Origin: an uncultured Spirochaetaceae bacterium
Lineage (GTDB): Bacteria > Spirochaetota > Spirochaetia > Sphaerochaetales > Sphaerochaetaceae
NCBI GenBank assembly: GCA_944389275.1
Contig: CALXLT010000033.1
Location: 62,001-126,000, forward strand
DNA: 64,000 bases
Reading direction: 5' to 3'
The stretch's first letter is position 1, and every line of letters begins with the position of its first letter. The notes below the pieces were generated by a model. It had not been told where the DNA came from, did not search any database, and saw nothing but the letters and a program-made list of their open reading frames with translations. A program made the position numbers and the translations under genes. This document shows, one piece after another, positions 43,976-52,680 of this stretch.

Positions 43976-44657
43976 TCTTTTTCTTAGAAGCTTTCTTGCT
44001 CTTCTCCGTATCCGATGAATCCGAACCCCTGATCTCGTCCAGATAGTTGTATATGGAGAATTTGGATATCTGGAACCTGTCAGCGACCTTGTCCATTGAC
44101 TTCATGATGAGGAAAATCCCTTTCTTCTCCAGGAACTCGATGGCCTTCATCTTGTCCTTCTTCGTCATCTCGCTTATCGGCTTGCCGATCAGGTCAAGGG
44201 ACTGCTCGATAAGGTAATCCATCAGATCATCGATGTTCCCTGAGAAATGCTCGCTCATCGCGTTCTCCGGATTGACGCTTATGAATGCGTTCATCTCCCT
44301 TTGCCCGGCTAAAAGCCCTGTGATATCGAAGTTTATGCAGATGCTTCCCGTTATGTTCCCATCCTCATCGTTCAGGTATATAGACGAGGATTTGATTATC
44401 TTGTTATCGAGGGTGCGGTTCACATAGTTGTACTGGTCAGAGCCGGAGGAAGTGCCGCGAAGGATCTCCAGCCCCATATTCGTTCCCGAGTCCCCGACCT
44501 TGCGCCCCGTGACATGGCCATTCTCGATCGCGACGATAGTATGCTCATAGTCCCTCGTCAGGTCATGCAGAACCACCTCGCAGTTCTCCCCGAACTGGGC
44601 GGCGATTCCCTTTATTATCCTGCTGAACATATCGAAGTTATCCATCACGTAGCTCAA
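43971..44657 (-). CDS. DauR/YheO-like PAS-domain transcriptional regulator
   Basis: A 228-residue regulator with an N-terminal YheO-like PAS domain (about 10-120, FGENCEVVLHDLTRDYEHTI and GSICINFDITGLL) and a C-terminal HTH_22-type DNA-binding domain (about 165-215, GIFLIMKSMDKVADRFQISK). A lysine-rich tail ends the protein. The family includes DauR, which controls D-arginine use, consistent with the divergent D-amino-acid-type operon. The TTG at 44657 is preferred: it has AAAGGAGGG at good spacing and overlaps the SGNH stop codon; an ATG at 44678 is possible. Confidence 0.85.
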   Translation of the reverse strand: MSYVMDNFDMFSRIIKGIAAQFGENCEVVLHDLTRDYEHTIVAIENGHVTGRKVGDSGTNMGLEILRGTSSGSDQYNYVNRTLDNKIIKSSSIYLNDEDGNITGSICINFDITGLLAGQREMNAFISVNPENAMSEHFSGNIDDLMDYLIEQSLDLIGKPISEMTKKDKMKAIEFLEKKGIFLIMKSMDKVADRFQISKFSIYNYLDEIRGSDSSDTEKSKKASKKKK

Positions 44658-45295
44658 TTGGTTTTCCCTCCTTTGCATATGGTTCCGATGAAGCCATGGA
44701 CAAGACGGGCCAGCACGGGCTGAGTCTCCTCTGACAGATGGATGCCATCCCTTGGGTCCACGGTTATGGATGAGGTATCCAGGAACGGAATGCCCTCCTC
44801 CTCAGCGTAGGCCTGCAGCATCGCGTTGAAGGCCCTCATCTTCTCCTCGCCGTTCTCGAAAAGCTCTGCCTTGTCCGGGACGATCGGCAGGAAGACAGGA
44901 GGAGCGGCAATCGCGATCACAGCTTCCTGCCTTCTTTCATCCAGGGTTTCCTTCACGCGCTTCACAAGCCGCTTCATCCCCTCAAGGACCTCTTCCGGGG
45001 AAGCTTTATACCTTGTCTTGAAGTCATTCGTGCCAAGCATAATCAGGAAGATATCGAACGGCAGGGAGCGTTCGATCGACGCGAGGACCGAGTCATAGCC
45101 ATTGAGCTCTATCGGGTCAGACTCCTGTGGGAGGATCGATCTGCCAGGGAACCCCTCGTCACAGACTTTCCAGCCATCTCCAAGCGCCTCCTGCAGCAGC
45201 GTTGTCCACCGCACAGGATAAGGGAACCTCCGCTCCTCGGTACCGGGGATGCGTCCGTACGTATTAGAATCTCCAAACAATACAACTTTCTTCAT
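44654..45295 (-). CDS. SGNH/GDSL-type esterase or hydrolase
   Basis: A 213-residue cytoplasmic SGNH hydrolase. Block I is VVLFGDSNTYG (residues 3-13, catalytic Ser in GDSN), block III is IMLGTNDFK with the conserved Gly-Asn, and block V is DGIHLSEETQ with the Asp-His pair. It hydrolyses an ester or acyl group. It is cotranscribed with the DauR-like regulator and divergent from the deacylase-transporter operon, so it may act on the same imported compound. The start at 45295 has no visible Shine-Dalgarno; the mRNA leader may be very short. Confidence 0.88.
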   Translation of the reverse strand: MKKVVLFGDSNTYGRIPGTEERRFPYPVRWTTLLQEALGDGWKVCDEGFPGRSILPQESDPIELNGYDSVLASIERSLPFDIFLIMLGTNDFKTRYKASPEEVLEGMKRLVKRVKETLDERRQEAVIAIAAPPVFLPIVPDKAELFENGEEKMRAFNAMLQAYAEEEGIPFLDTSSITVDPRDGIHLSEETQPVLARLVHGFIGTICKGGKTN

Positions 45296-45315
45296 AAAAT
45301 CAAATATTTTTGTAT

Positions 45316-45343
45316 ATTTTACGATGGATAGGCCAAAAAGCAA
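45316..45343 (-). promoter_or_regulatory. Promoter for the SGNH-dauR-like unit
   Basis: TTGCTT (45338-45343) and TAAAAT (45316-45321) on the minus strand, with a 16-bp spacer. The rest of the 238-bp divergent gap is AT-rich and holds a TTGACA (45467-45472) that could serve the plus-strand operon. Confidence 0.5.
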
Positions 45344-45533
45344 CTTAAAAAGATTTTTTATCCAGAAAGCCTATGATTTATCATACAGAATGCGAATTTT
45401 CGTCTATAAAAGGAAATCTCTAAAGGAGTAGATTGGCATTATTTCAATCTTTTCTGCAAAAATATTTGACAATACGCCAAACCGGTGTTAACCAATATAT
45501 ACAATAATTTTTGAAATTCCGCAGGAGGAGAAG

Positions 45534-46679
45534 ATGGCTGCTGATAAATCCCAGGATCTTGCCAGGCTTTTGTCTGAGATGATACGGATCAATACGGTTT
45601 CGCCTCCTGGGAACGAGAAGGACCTTGCCGCATACATCGCGGAGATCCTCCGAAGCAATGGCCTTGAGCCCACGATACAGGACCTTGGGAACAACAGGGC
45701 GAATATCTTCTGCGAGATCGGAGAGGGGGACGAGTGCCGTCTCATCCTCAACGGACACCTGGATGTGGTGCCGGCAGAAGGCGAATGGAAGCACGATCCT
45801 TTCGAGGGCCGGATCGACGGCGAGTACCTATACGGACGCGGAGCCTGCGACATGAAGGCGGGGCTCGCGTGCATGCTTCAGGCCTTCATCGACACTGCAA
45901 AGGAAGAATCCAGGCTGAAAGGCAGGCTGAAGCTCTTCTTCGTCACGGACGAGGAGACAAGCAACCTCGGCCTGAGAAGCTATATATCTGAATACGGGGA
46001 GAAGGACAGGCTCTCTGCAAAGCGCAACTACGCGCTCATCGGGGAGCCTACGGATCTCAATGTATGCAACAGCCATTATGGCGTCGAGAGGTACTGGATC
46101 AATGTGCATGGGGTAAGCGCCCATTCAAGCAAGCCAGAGCTTGGCGTCAATGCTATATCCGGAGCCGCGGCGATCGTTGATAGCCTCAGCGGCTACCATA
46201 AGGAGCTCAGGTCAAGGGTCACGGAATGGGGAAGCCCTTCATGCGCGGTCACGATGATAGAAGGCGGCGAGAAGCAGAACAGCATAGCAGCCCACGCGCG
46301 TGTATTCATCGACAGGCGCACGGTACCTGGCGAGAAGGCGGAGGATGTGAAGAAGGAAGTCGAGGCATGGCTTGATGAGAGGACTGATCTCAGGGGCTGC
46401 ACCTGCGACACCGAGCTTTATTTCACGTTTGGCTCAGGCCTTCTTCCCTCAGGCAACAGCTTCCTCTCCGCGATCATGGAGGAAGCCGGGCAGGAAAAGG
46501 CAGAGGTATTCCCCGCAGGATGCGAGCAAGGGATAATGCTCTCCGCAGGCTACGAGGCGGCAGTGCTCGGCCCGGGAAGCATAAAGGACGCGCATATGCC
46601 TGACGAGAAGGTACGCGTGAGCGACCTCGGGAAGGCCTATGAGCTATATAGGAAGATCATCTCAAGAATATTGATGTGA
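45534..46679 (+). CDS. M20-family deacylase, ArgE/DapE type
   Basis: A 381-residue metallopeptidase-fold deacylase that removes an acyl group or splits a small peptide bond. The dinuclear metal site is complete: NGHLDVVPAEGEWKHDPF (77-94) with His and Asp, GRGACDMKAGLACM with the bridging Asp, and VTDEETSNLG with the catalytic Glu. The lid domain has GVSAHSSKPELGVNAI. GGAGGAG lies seven bases ahead of the start. First gene of a six-gene operon; the binding-protein gene begins 20 bp downstream. Substrate is probably an N-acyl amino acid or related amide. Confidence 0.92.
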   Translation: MAADKSQDLARLLSEMIRINTVSPPGNEKDLAAYIAEILRSNGLEPTIQDLGNNRANIFCEIGEGDECRLILNGHLDVVPAEGEWKHDPFEGRIDGEYLYGRGACDMKAGLACMLQAFIDTAKEESRLKGRLKLFFVTDEETSNLGLRSYISEYGEKDRLSAKRNYALIGEPTDLNVCNSHYGVERYWINVHGVSAHSSKPELGVNAISGAAAIVDSLSGYHKELRSRVTEWGSPSCAVTMIEGGEKQNSIAAHARVFIDRRTVPGEKAEDVKKEVEAWLDERTDLRGCTCDTELYFTFGSGLLPSGNSFLSAIMEEAGQEKAEVFPAGCEQGIMLSAGYEAAVLGPGSIKDAHMPDEKVRVSDLGKAYELYRKIISRILM

Positions 46680-46699
46680 AAAAAAAAGGAGAAAACCGT

Positions 46700-48010
46700 A
46701 TGAAGAAACTTTTATCAGTTCTTCTGGTCGTGCTTATGGCGGCATCGCTGGTCTTCGCCGGAGGTTCAAAGGAATCCGCAGGGCCAAGGATCCGTGTCCT
46801 CAGCATGACAGCCCAGATTTCCGATGGAATCCTTGAATACCTTGACGAATTCGAGGAAGAATCAGGAATCAAGGTCGATCTCGAGCTTTATGGCGAGGCA
46901 GAGCTCAGGCAGAAAGAGATGACAGAGTTCATGACAGGGAACTCAACTGTCGATGTATATCTCTTCAGCCCTCTCCAGGACATGGCAGCATTCAGCCAGA
47001 ACGGATGGATCGAACCGCTTGATGAGTACCTTGATGATCCAGAGCTCAACTGGGATGATTTCAGCAGCGCACCGCCGAAGCAGATCACTATCCCAGGCAC
47101 GGACAGCATAGGATGCCTCCCGCTCTATTCATCTGTACAGCTCATGTACTACAGGACAGATGTCTTCGAGAAGTATGGCCTCGAGCCGCCTAAGGACTAC
47201 GATGAGCTCATCGAGGTCTGCAAGAAGATCAATGATCCAGCCAACAACTTCTACGCTATCGCGTGCAGAGGCGAAAGGAACGCCCTTACATCACAGTACT
47301 CACCGTTCCTCTTCGCGTTCGGCGGCAGCTTCATCAAGGACGGAAAGAGCAATTTCGCATCTGAAGGCTCCTATGAGGCAACGAAGTTCTATGGCGAGCT
47401 CCTTGGCAACTACGCTCCTCCAGGAATCCTCACCGCTGGCTACTCGCAGATGACGCAGCTCTTCAACTCAGGAACTGTCGGAATGGTCATCGACGCGAAC
47501 GCCCTCTACGCAACGCTCGTCGATCCAGCTGAGTCAGCATACGCGGACAAGGTTGGCGTGGCGGCTATCCCGGCAGGACCGGAAGGCGCTCATTCCTACA
47601 TGCAGGTATCATGGGCAGTGGCTATGTATCCTGGCTCGAAGAACAAGGAAGCTGCATGGGAATTCATGAAGTTCGTGGCAGGATCTGACGTCGCCGCATA
47701 CATCACCCCGCTTGGAATGCCAAGCTTCAGGAACTCCGTATGGACAGACGAGAGAGTCGAGAGCGCGATGACACCTGACATGGTCCAGGCTTATGCCGAT
47801 ACATACGCTATCACGACAAACAACGAGTTCGGCCTGCCAAGGATGACAGCCGTAACCGAAGCCAGGGATATCATGGGCGGAGCCGTCGTGTACTCCATCG
47901 AGACAAAGGGCCAGGGCCCGGAGCTCAAGGGCATGATGGAGGAAGCCGCGGCGGAGGTCGATGAGCTTCTCAAGGCCTACGACGAGTACGGCGAGAACTA
48001 CAACTGGTAA
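46700..48010 (+). CDS. Family 1 extracellular solute-binding protein
   Basis: A 436-residue binding protein with signal MKKLLSVLLVVLMAASLVFA and mature start GGSKESAG. The fold is that of sugar-type binding proteins (SSVQLMYYRTDVFEKYGLEP, NSGTVGMVIDANALY), yet all neighbouring enzymes act on amide or amino-acid chemistry. It may therefore bind an amino-sugar, acyl-amino-acid or peptide-like ligand. The ATG at 46700 has AAGGAG upstream. A stable hairpin lies between it and the next permease gene. Confidence 0.92.
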   Translation: MKKLLSVLLVVLMAASLVFAGGSKESAGPRIRVLSMTAQISDGILEYLDEFEEESGIKVDLELYGEAELRQKEMTEFMTGNSTVDVYLFSPLQDMAAFSQNGWIEPLDEYLDDPELNWDDFSSAPPKQITIPGTDSIGCLPLYSSVQLMYYRTDVFEKYGLEPPKDYDELIEVCKKINDPANNFYAIACRGERNALTSQYSPFLFAFGGSFIKDGKSNFASEGSYEATKFYGELLGNYAPPGILTAGYSQMTQLFNSGTVGMVIDANALYATLVDPAESAYADKVGVAAIPAGPEGAHSYMQVSWAVAMYPGSKNKEAAWEFMKFVAGSDVAAYITPLGMPSFRNSVWTDERVESAMTPDMVQAYADTYAITTNNEFGLPRMTAVTEARDIMGGAVVYSIETKGQGPELKGMMEEAAAEVDELLKAYDEYGENYNW

Positions 48011-48023
48011 AGAACAATACCTC

Positions 48024-48053
48024 GTTCCCGAGGAAGGAGACTTCCCCGGGAAC
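48024..48053 (+). other. Intercistronic stem-loop with GAGA tetraloop
   Basis: A nearly perfect 12-bp stem (48024-48036 with 48041-48053, one A/C mismatch) closes a GAGA loop of the stable GNRA type. It has no T-run. Its place directly after the binding-protein gene suggests protection of that part of the mRNA from decay, or partial transcription stop, to give excess binding protein. Confidence 0.7.
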
Positions 48054-48078
48054 TCTATCCAAACAAAGGAGAAAGCTG

Positions 48079-48954
48079 ATGAATGACTGGATTAGCGATC
48101 ATTATAAATGGGTGTTCGTTGCTCCTGCCTTGATCTTCATGGTACTGATGATAGTAGTACCTATAGTCATGACGCTGGCCTTCAGCCTCACTGACTGGAA
48201 CCTGCTTACGGGAAGGGCACCTAGCTTCAACGGTCTGGCAAATTATATCGAAATCCTGAAAAGCCCGGATTTCTGGCACTCATTCGGTATAACTTTCTAT
48301 TATACGTTCCTTGCGATCGCGATGGAGCTGGTAGCGGGTGTGCTCCTGGCTGTCCTCATAAACAAGGATTTCAGAGGAAAGGGTGTCGTGAAGACGATCA
48401 TCCTCCTTCCCTATATGATGGCTCCTGTGGCCGTAGGCATGATGTGGATGCTCTTCTATGAGCCTACAAGCGGATTCATGAACTGGCTCTTCACGACCAT
48501 AGGCCTTCCGCGCTCAGGCTTCACCTCAGCCCGTGGCTCTGTAATACCATCGCTCGCGTTCGTCGAGTTCTGGCAGATGACGCCGATGGTGGTGATCGTC
48601 TGCATGGCCGGCCTCGCCGCGCTCCCGGAAGACTGCATGGAAGCCGCCGTCGTTGATGGCGCCACGCCTATACAGACCTTCTTCCGCGTGAAGCTCCCGA
48701 TGCTGCTGCCTACGATATTCTCAATCGGACTGCTGCGTTTCGTTGATGTGTTCAAGTCCTTCGACCTCATCTACGCGATGACGAAAGGCGGACCCGCGAA
48801 TGCGTCAAGGACACTTAATATATACGCGTATGAGGAAGCGTTCTCATACTACAAGTTCGGGCTCTCATCTTCGATACTGACCGTCGTGTTCATAATCGTG
48901 CTGGCCATAAGCTTCGCAACGATGAAGCTCAAGAACAAAGTCGTGGAGGTGTAG
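48079..48954 (+). CDS. CUT1-type ABC transporter permease, MalF-like
   Basis: A 291-residue permease with six helices. The EAA loop reads MEAAVVDGATPIQTFFRVKL near residue 190, and MTKGGPANASRTLNIYAYEE is the MalF-like last cytoplasmic segment. AAAGGAG lies ahead of the start. One base separates its stop from the next permease. It works with the binding protein upstream; the ATPase must come from elsewhere in the genome. Confidence 0.93.
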   Translation: MNDWISDHYKWVFVAPALIFMVLMIVVPIVMTLAFSLTDWNLLTGRAPSFNGLANYIEILKSPDFWHSFGITFYYTFLAIAMELVAGVLLAVLINKDFRGKGVVKTIILLPYMMAPVAVGMMWMLFYEPTSGFMNWLFTTIGLPRSGFTSARGSVIPSLAFVEFWQMTPMVVIVCMAGLAALPEDCMEAAVVDGATPIQTFFRVKLPMLLPTIFSIGLLRFVDVFKSFDLIYAMTKGGPANASRTLNIYAYEEAFSYYKFGLSSSILTVVFIIVLAISFATMKLKNKVVEV

Positions 48955-48955
48955 G

Positions 48956-49786
48956 ATGGAAGCATATAAGGCAAAGAAGACCATCGGGAAGATCATATTC
49001 TATATCGCGGTAGCGGCGATCTGCCTCGTTATCATCTTCCCTCTGTATTTCGTCTTCATCTCGTCATTCAAGAACATGGCGGATGTATACGTGATGCCTC
49101 CGAAGCTAATCGGGTTCAAGCCTGTGTTCGCGCATTACGAGTATATATTCAAGACGCAGAACTATGGCACGTATATCGTGAACAGCGCCGTTGTCGGCAT
49201 CTTCTCAACGCTCTTCGCGCTGGTGCTGGGACTTCCCGCTGCCTACGCGATCAACCGAAACGGGATGAAGAACTCGCTTCTGGGCATACTGGTCGCGAGG
49301 CTGCTGCCTCCTATGTCATTCCTGCTGCCGTTCTACTTCATCTTCTCGGAGCTCGGCATGGTAGACACGTACGGAGCGCTGATCCTCAGCCACATGGTGC
49401 TCTCGGTGCCTCTTATCGTATGGCTGATGGAAGGCTTCATAGCGGGCATCCCGCGCGAGCTTGACGAGGCCGCGACGATAGATGGATGCACAAGGCAGCG
49501 CTGCTTCGGCTCGATAATCCTGCCGATGTGCAAGTCAGGAATGGCGACAAGCACGATCCTCTCGTTCCTTGGATCATGGAACAACTTCCAGTTCGCGCTG
49601 ATCCTCAGCGGACCGAGGACAAGGACTCTTCCTGTCACGCTCCAGTACTTCGTATCAGGCGCGGACATCAGGTGGGGACGCATGCTCGCCGCGACAATAG
49701 TGGTTATCATACCAGCAATAGTAGTGACACTGTTGCTGCAGAAGAATATCGTATCTGGAATGACAGCCGGTGCTGTCAAAGGCTAA
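48956..49786 (+). CDS. CUT1-type ABC transporter permease, MalG-like
   Basis: A 276-residue permease of the MalG type with six helices, an EAA loop DEAATIDGCTRQRCFGSIIL near residue 168 and the standard C-terminus VSGMTAGAVKG. It pairs with the preceding permease in one membrane channel. The start overlaps the upstream ribosome-site region GTGGAGGTGTAGG, and the RidA gene follows after 12 bp. Confidence 0.93.
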   Translation: MEAYKAKKTIGKIIFYIAVAAICLVIIFPLYFVFISSFKNMADVYVMPPKLIGFKPVFAHYEYIFKTQNYGTYIVNSAVVGIFSTLFALVLGLPAAYAINRNGMKNSLLGILVARLLPPMSFLLPFYFIFSELGMVDTYGALILSHMVLSVPLIVWLMEGFIAGIPRELDEAATIDGCTRQRCFGSIILPMCKSGMATSTILSFLGSWNNFQFALILSGPRTRTLPVTLQYFVSGADIRWGRMLAATIVVIIPAIVVTLLLQKNIVSGMTAGAVKG

Positions 49787-49798
49787 GGAGGAAACAAT

Positions 49799-50269
49799 AT
49801 GCAGGAAATCTATGAGAATCTCAAGAAGGCAGGCGTCGAGGTACCTGGCGACAATCCGAAGGGCGGCATCTACAAGCCAGTCATGAGAGTCGGCAACATG
49901 CTCTATGTATCAGGACAGGGCTGCACGGTAAGCGGCAAGCCTGTGTACCAGGGAGCTGTCGGAAGGGAGTGCACGCTTGAGGAAGGACAGGATGCCGCGA
50001 AGCTCTGCGCTATCAACGCACTCGGCGTGCTCCAGGACTATCTCGGGGATCTCAGGAAGGTCAAATGCCTTGTGAAGACACTTGCATTCGTGCACAGCGC
50101 TCCTGATTTCGCGCTGCAGCACCTCGTAGCCAACGGTTGCTCCGACTTTCTGAAGACCGTATTCGGCGATGATGCGGGAGTCGGCGCGCGCTCTGCTATC
50201 GGAGTGGCTCAGCTTCCGAACAACATCCCTGTGGAGATCGAGTTCGTCTTTGAGGCGGAAGAGGAATAA
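49799..50269 (+). CDS. RidA-family (YjgF) enamine/imine deaminase
   Basis: A 156-residue member of the RidA superfamily, which hydrolyses reactive enamines and imines formed by PLP enzymes. The strand MRVGNMLYVSGQGCTVSGK and the C-terminal QLPNNIPVEIEFVFEA are typical; the conserved Arg of active RidA proteins may be the one in GVGARSAIGV. It is longer than classic RidA (about 130) and belongs to the group often found in amino-acid catabolic operons. One base separates its stop from the PLP enzyme gene, a strong hint that it clears an enamine made by that enzyme. Confidence 0.9.
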   Translation: MQEIYENLKKAGVEVPGDNPKGGIYKPVMRVGNMLYVSGQGCTVSGKPVYQGAVGRECTLEEGQDAAKLCAINALGVLQDYLGDLRKVKCLVKTLAFVHSAPDFALQHLVANGCSDFLKTVFGDDAGVGARSAIGVAQLPNNIPVEIEFVFEAEEE

Positions 50270-50270
50270 G

Positions 50271-51386
50271 ATGGAAAGGAATATCTACGGAATCACGGAT
50301 GAGGAGAGCGTGATCACCCCCGCTCTCGTATACTATCTGGATATCGTCAGGAAGAACACCGAGGAAGTGATCAGGATCGCGGGCTCTGCAGAGAGGCTGT
50401 GGCCGCACGTGAAGACCCACAAGTCCATCGATATGGTACGCCTCCTCCTTGGAATGGGGATCCATAAGTTCAAGTGCGCCACGATCCCTGAGTGCGAGAT
50501 GGTCGCGATGGCCGGAGCGACGGACGCGGTGCTCGCCTATCCGATCGTCGGACCTAATATCGCAAGGTTCCTCGAGCTGGAGAAGATGTATCCGAAGTGC
50601 GCGTTCTACGCTATCGGCGATGACTATGGCGCTATAAAGGCCCTTTCCGACGTGGCTGTGAAGAATGGCTCCAAGGTCCGCTTCCTCCTGGATGTGAACA
50701 TGGGCATGAACCGCACCGGTGTCGAGCTGGACAAGGCGGAGGAGCTTGCAAGGCAGGCGGCTGCGCTTCCTGGCATCGATTTCTGCGGCATGCACTGCTA
50801 TGACGGGAACCACAACAACAGTGATTTCCAGCAGAGGCTCAAGGATGTCAAGGAGACAGATGACCAGGTCGACGCGACCAAGGCATCACTCGAGAAGGAC
50901 GGCATAAGCTGCCGTGTCATGATCATGGGAGGAACGCCATCATTCCCATGCCATGCCCAGCTTACAAACTACTACCTCTCCCCTGGCACATGCTTCGTGT
51001 ATGACGGAGGCTATAAGAGGAACCTGCCTGACATCAACCTGACGCCGGCAGGCATCCTCATGACGCGTGTCATAAGCCATCCTGCAGACGGCATGTTCAC
51101 GATCGATCTCGGCTACAAGGGCATTGCCTCCGATCCCGCGGGAGCAAGGGGAGCCATCGTGGGCCTTGATGACGCGGAGATAGCCTTCCAGAGCGAGGAG
51201 CACTGGGTGTTCAGGATGAAGGAGGGAAAGGAAGACAAGCGTCCTCAGATCGGCACGATGCTCTACGTCATCCCGACGCACATCTGCCCGACATCCGCCC
51301 TCTATTCTGATATCCTCGTGGCCGAAGGCGGAAAGATAACGGCCAAGTGGCCGGTAACGGCAAGGAACAGGAAGATAAACATCTGA
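50271..51386 (+). CDS. D-threonine aldolase/D-serine dehydratase-type PLP enzyme
   Basis: A 371-residue fold-type III PLP enzyme of the alanine racemase-like D-TA group, which splits D-threonine or dehydrates D-serine and similar beta-hydroxy D-amino acids. The PLP lysine is in LWPHVKTHKSIDM (about 41-53), GGTPSFP is the phosphate loop and the divalent-metal site is the late THICPTSAL. The start at 50271 carries no overlap with RidA. The RidA neighbour favours the dehydratase (enamine-forming) reaction, but both are possible. Last gene of the operon, followed by a terminator. Confidence 0.88.
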   Translation: MERNIYGITDEESVITPALVYYLDIVRKNTEEVIRIAGSAERLWPHVKTHKSIDMVRLLLGMGIHKFKCATIPECEMVAMAGATDAVLAYPIVGPNIARFLELEKMYPKCAFYAIGDDYGAIKALSDVAVKNGSKVRFLLDVNMGMNRTGVELDKAEELARQAAALPGIDFCGMHCYDGNHNNSDFQQRLKDVKETDDQVDATKASLEKDGISCRVMIMGGTPSFPCHAQLTNYYLSPGTCFVYDGGYKRNLPDINLTPAGILMTRVISHPADGMFTIDLGYKGIASDPAGARGAIVGLDDAEIAFQSEEHWVFRMKEGKEDKRPQIGTMLYVIPTHICPTSALYSDILVAEGGKITAKWPVTARNRKINI

Positions 51387-51404
51387 CGATCCGGGCCATC
51401 AGAG

Positions 51405-51438
51405 AGCTGCCGTGGAGCGATCCCGGCAGCTTTTTATT
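51405..51438 (+). terminator. Rho-independent terminator after the PLP enzyme gene
   Basis: AGCTGCCG (51405-51412) pairs with CGGCAGCT (51424-51431), followed by TTTTTATT. Confidence 0.92.
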
Positions 51439-51526
51439 ACCTCAAGCCTGCCCTCCTCGCTTTGCTGCCGCCTCCGTGCTATGCTGGAGGAGAGTCTTCA
51501 TCAATACATAAATGATGGAAATATAT

Positions 51527-51557
51527 TGACAGTGTGTCAGATAAGGCCTAGCCTTAT
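51527..51557. promoter_or_regulatory. Tandem inverted repeats over the tetR-type promoter
   Basis: TGACA-GTG-TGTCA (51527-51539) includes a TTGACA -35 box, and ATAAGGC-CTA-GCCTTAT (51541-51557) covers the -10 zone. Both are perfect inverted repeats and lie 27 bp ahead of the TetR gene, so they are likely operators for autorepression. Confidence 0.62.
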
Positions 51558-51583
51558 TGACGCCGGCCAGAAAGGAGCGACCA

Positions 51584-52234
51584 GTGGCAAAGGTAGCGAA
51601 GGATATCGTCGAGACGCGTCCCGGGGAGATAGCTGACGCGTGCAGGAAGCTGTACAGGACGATGGCGTTCCAGGAGATAACGCTGAAGGACATAAGCAGG
51701 GAGACAAGCCTTTCCCGCCCATCGATCTACAACTATTTCCAGACAAAGGAGGAGATATTCCTCTATATCCTCGAGGATGAATACAGGGAATGGGGTGATT
51801 CGCTGGAGAAAATGCTGAAGGAGAATGACGCTCTGGACATCGAAGGCTTTGCGACTGAACTCGCGGCGAGTCTCAGGGACAGGGAGACGATGCTCAGGAT
51901 CCAGTGCATGAACCTCTATGAGATCGAGGAGAACAGCAGGGAAGAAAGGCTTGTCAGCTTCAAGAAGGAGTATGGGAGATCTAGGGATCTGGTATCTGAA
52001 AGCCTCAGGAAGTTCTTCCCCATGCTCACTGATGAGGACAGGGATTTCTTCATATTCGAGTTCTTCCCGTTCATGTACGGCATCTATCCATACGCCTATC
52101 CCACGGCAAAGCAGATGGCTGCGATGGCCAAGGCCGGTATAATGGCCATGGATATCTCCATCACAGGCCTTGCAAGGAGATGCGTCTCCGATCTCCTTCG
52201 CTCGGCCATAAACGGAAAGGAGGAGCGAGGATGA
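51584..52234 (+). CDS. TetR/AcrR-family transcriptional regulator
   Basis: A 216-residue TetR-type regulator. The DNA-binding domain is clear at about residues 20-62: FQEITLKDISRETSLSRPSI then YNYFQTKEEIFLYIL. The GTG at 51584 is preferred because AAAGGAG lies nine bases upstream; the ATG at 51557 falls in the operator. The C-terminal ligand domain does not indicate an inducer. Its stop overlaps the flavodoxin start (ATGA), and the operon continues to a MATE exporter, so the protein probably senses a toxic compound. Confidence 0.92.
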   Translation: MAKVAKDIVETRPGEIADACRKLYRTMAFQEITLKDISRETSLSRPSIYNYFQTKEEIFLYILEDEYREWGDSLEKMLKENDALDIEGFATELAASLRDRETMLRIQCMNLYEIEENSREERLVSFKKEYGRSRDLVSESLRKFFPMLTDEDRDFFIFEFFPFMYGIYPYAYPTAKQMAAMAKAGIMAMDISITGLARRCVSDLLRSAINGKEERG

Positions 52235-52680
52235 GGAAGCTCATAGCATATTTCTCGGCAAGCGGAACGACAAGGAGAGCCGCGATAGCGCTCTCGCTGA
52301 TCACAGAGGCGGACCTCTTTGAGATAGCCCCTGCCGTCCCATACACGGCAAAGGACCTGGACTGGAACGATAAGAGGAGCAGGAGCTCAATGGAGATGAA
52401 GGACGAGAGTTCACGCCCGGCTCTCAAGGAAGCGAAGGTTGATCTATCGGGATACGACATGATCTACATCGGATTCCCCATCTGGTGGGGAGTCGCGCCG
52501 AGGGCAGTCAACACATTCATCGAGAGCAATGACCTGAAAGGCCTCAGGATCGTCATCTTCGCCACCTCTGGCGGAAGCGGGCTGCCATACGCCGTGGAGG
52601 ATCTGAAGAAGAAGTATCACGATCTTGATATCACAGGCGGCCGCCTTCTCAATGGCACCGTCACGGAGGATATCATCTGA
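52231..52680 (+). CDS. Flavodoxin-like protein
   Basis: A 149-residue flavodoxin of the flavodoxin_4 group. The FMN phosphate loop is AYFSASGTTRRAAIAL near residues 6-21 and the second FMN contact is IGFPIWWGVAPRAVNTFI near 78-95. It carries electrons or reduces quinone-like compounds with bound FMN. It overlaps the TetR gene by 4 bp, and the monooxygenase start overlaps its stop by one base. Confidence 0.9.
   Translation: MRKLIAYFSASGTTRRAAIALSLITEADLFEIAPAVPYTAKDLDWNDKRSRSSMEMKDESSRPALKEAKVDLSGYDMIYIGFPIWWGVAPRAVNTFIESNDLKGLRIVIFATSGGSGLPYAVEDLKKKYHDLDITGGRLLNGTVTEDII

Noticed and set aside
50169-50270. Longer start for the PLP enzyme gene
   Set aside because: It would overlap RidA by 100 bp; the ATG at 50271 gives the family-like start and normal spacing.
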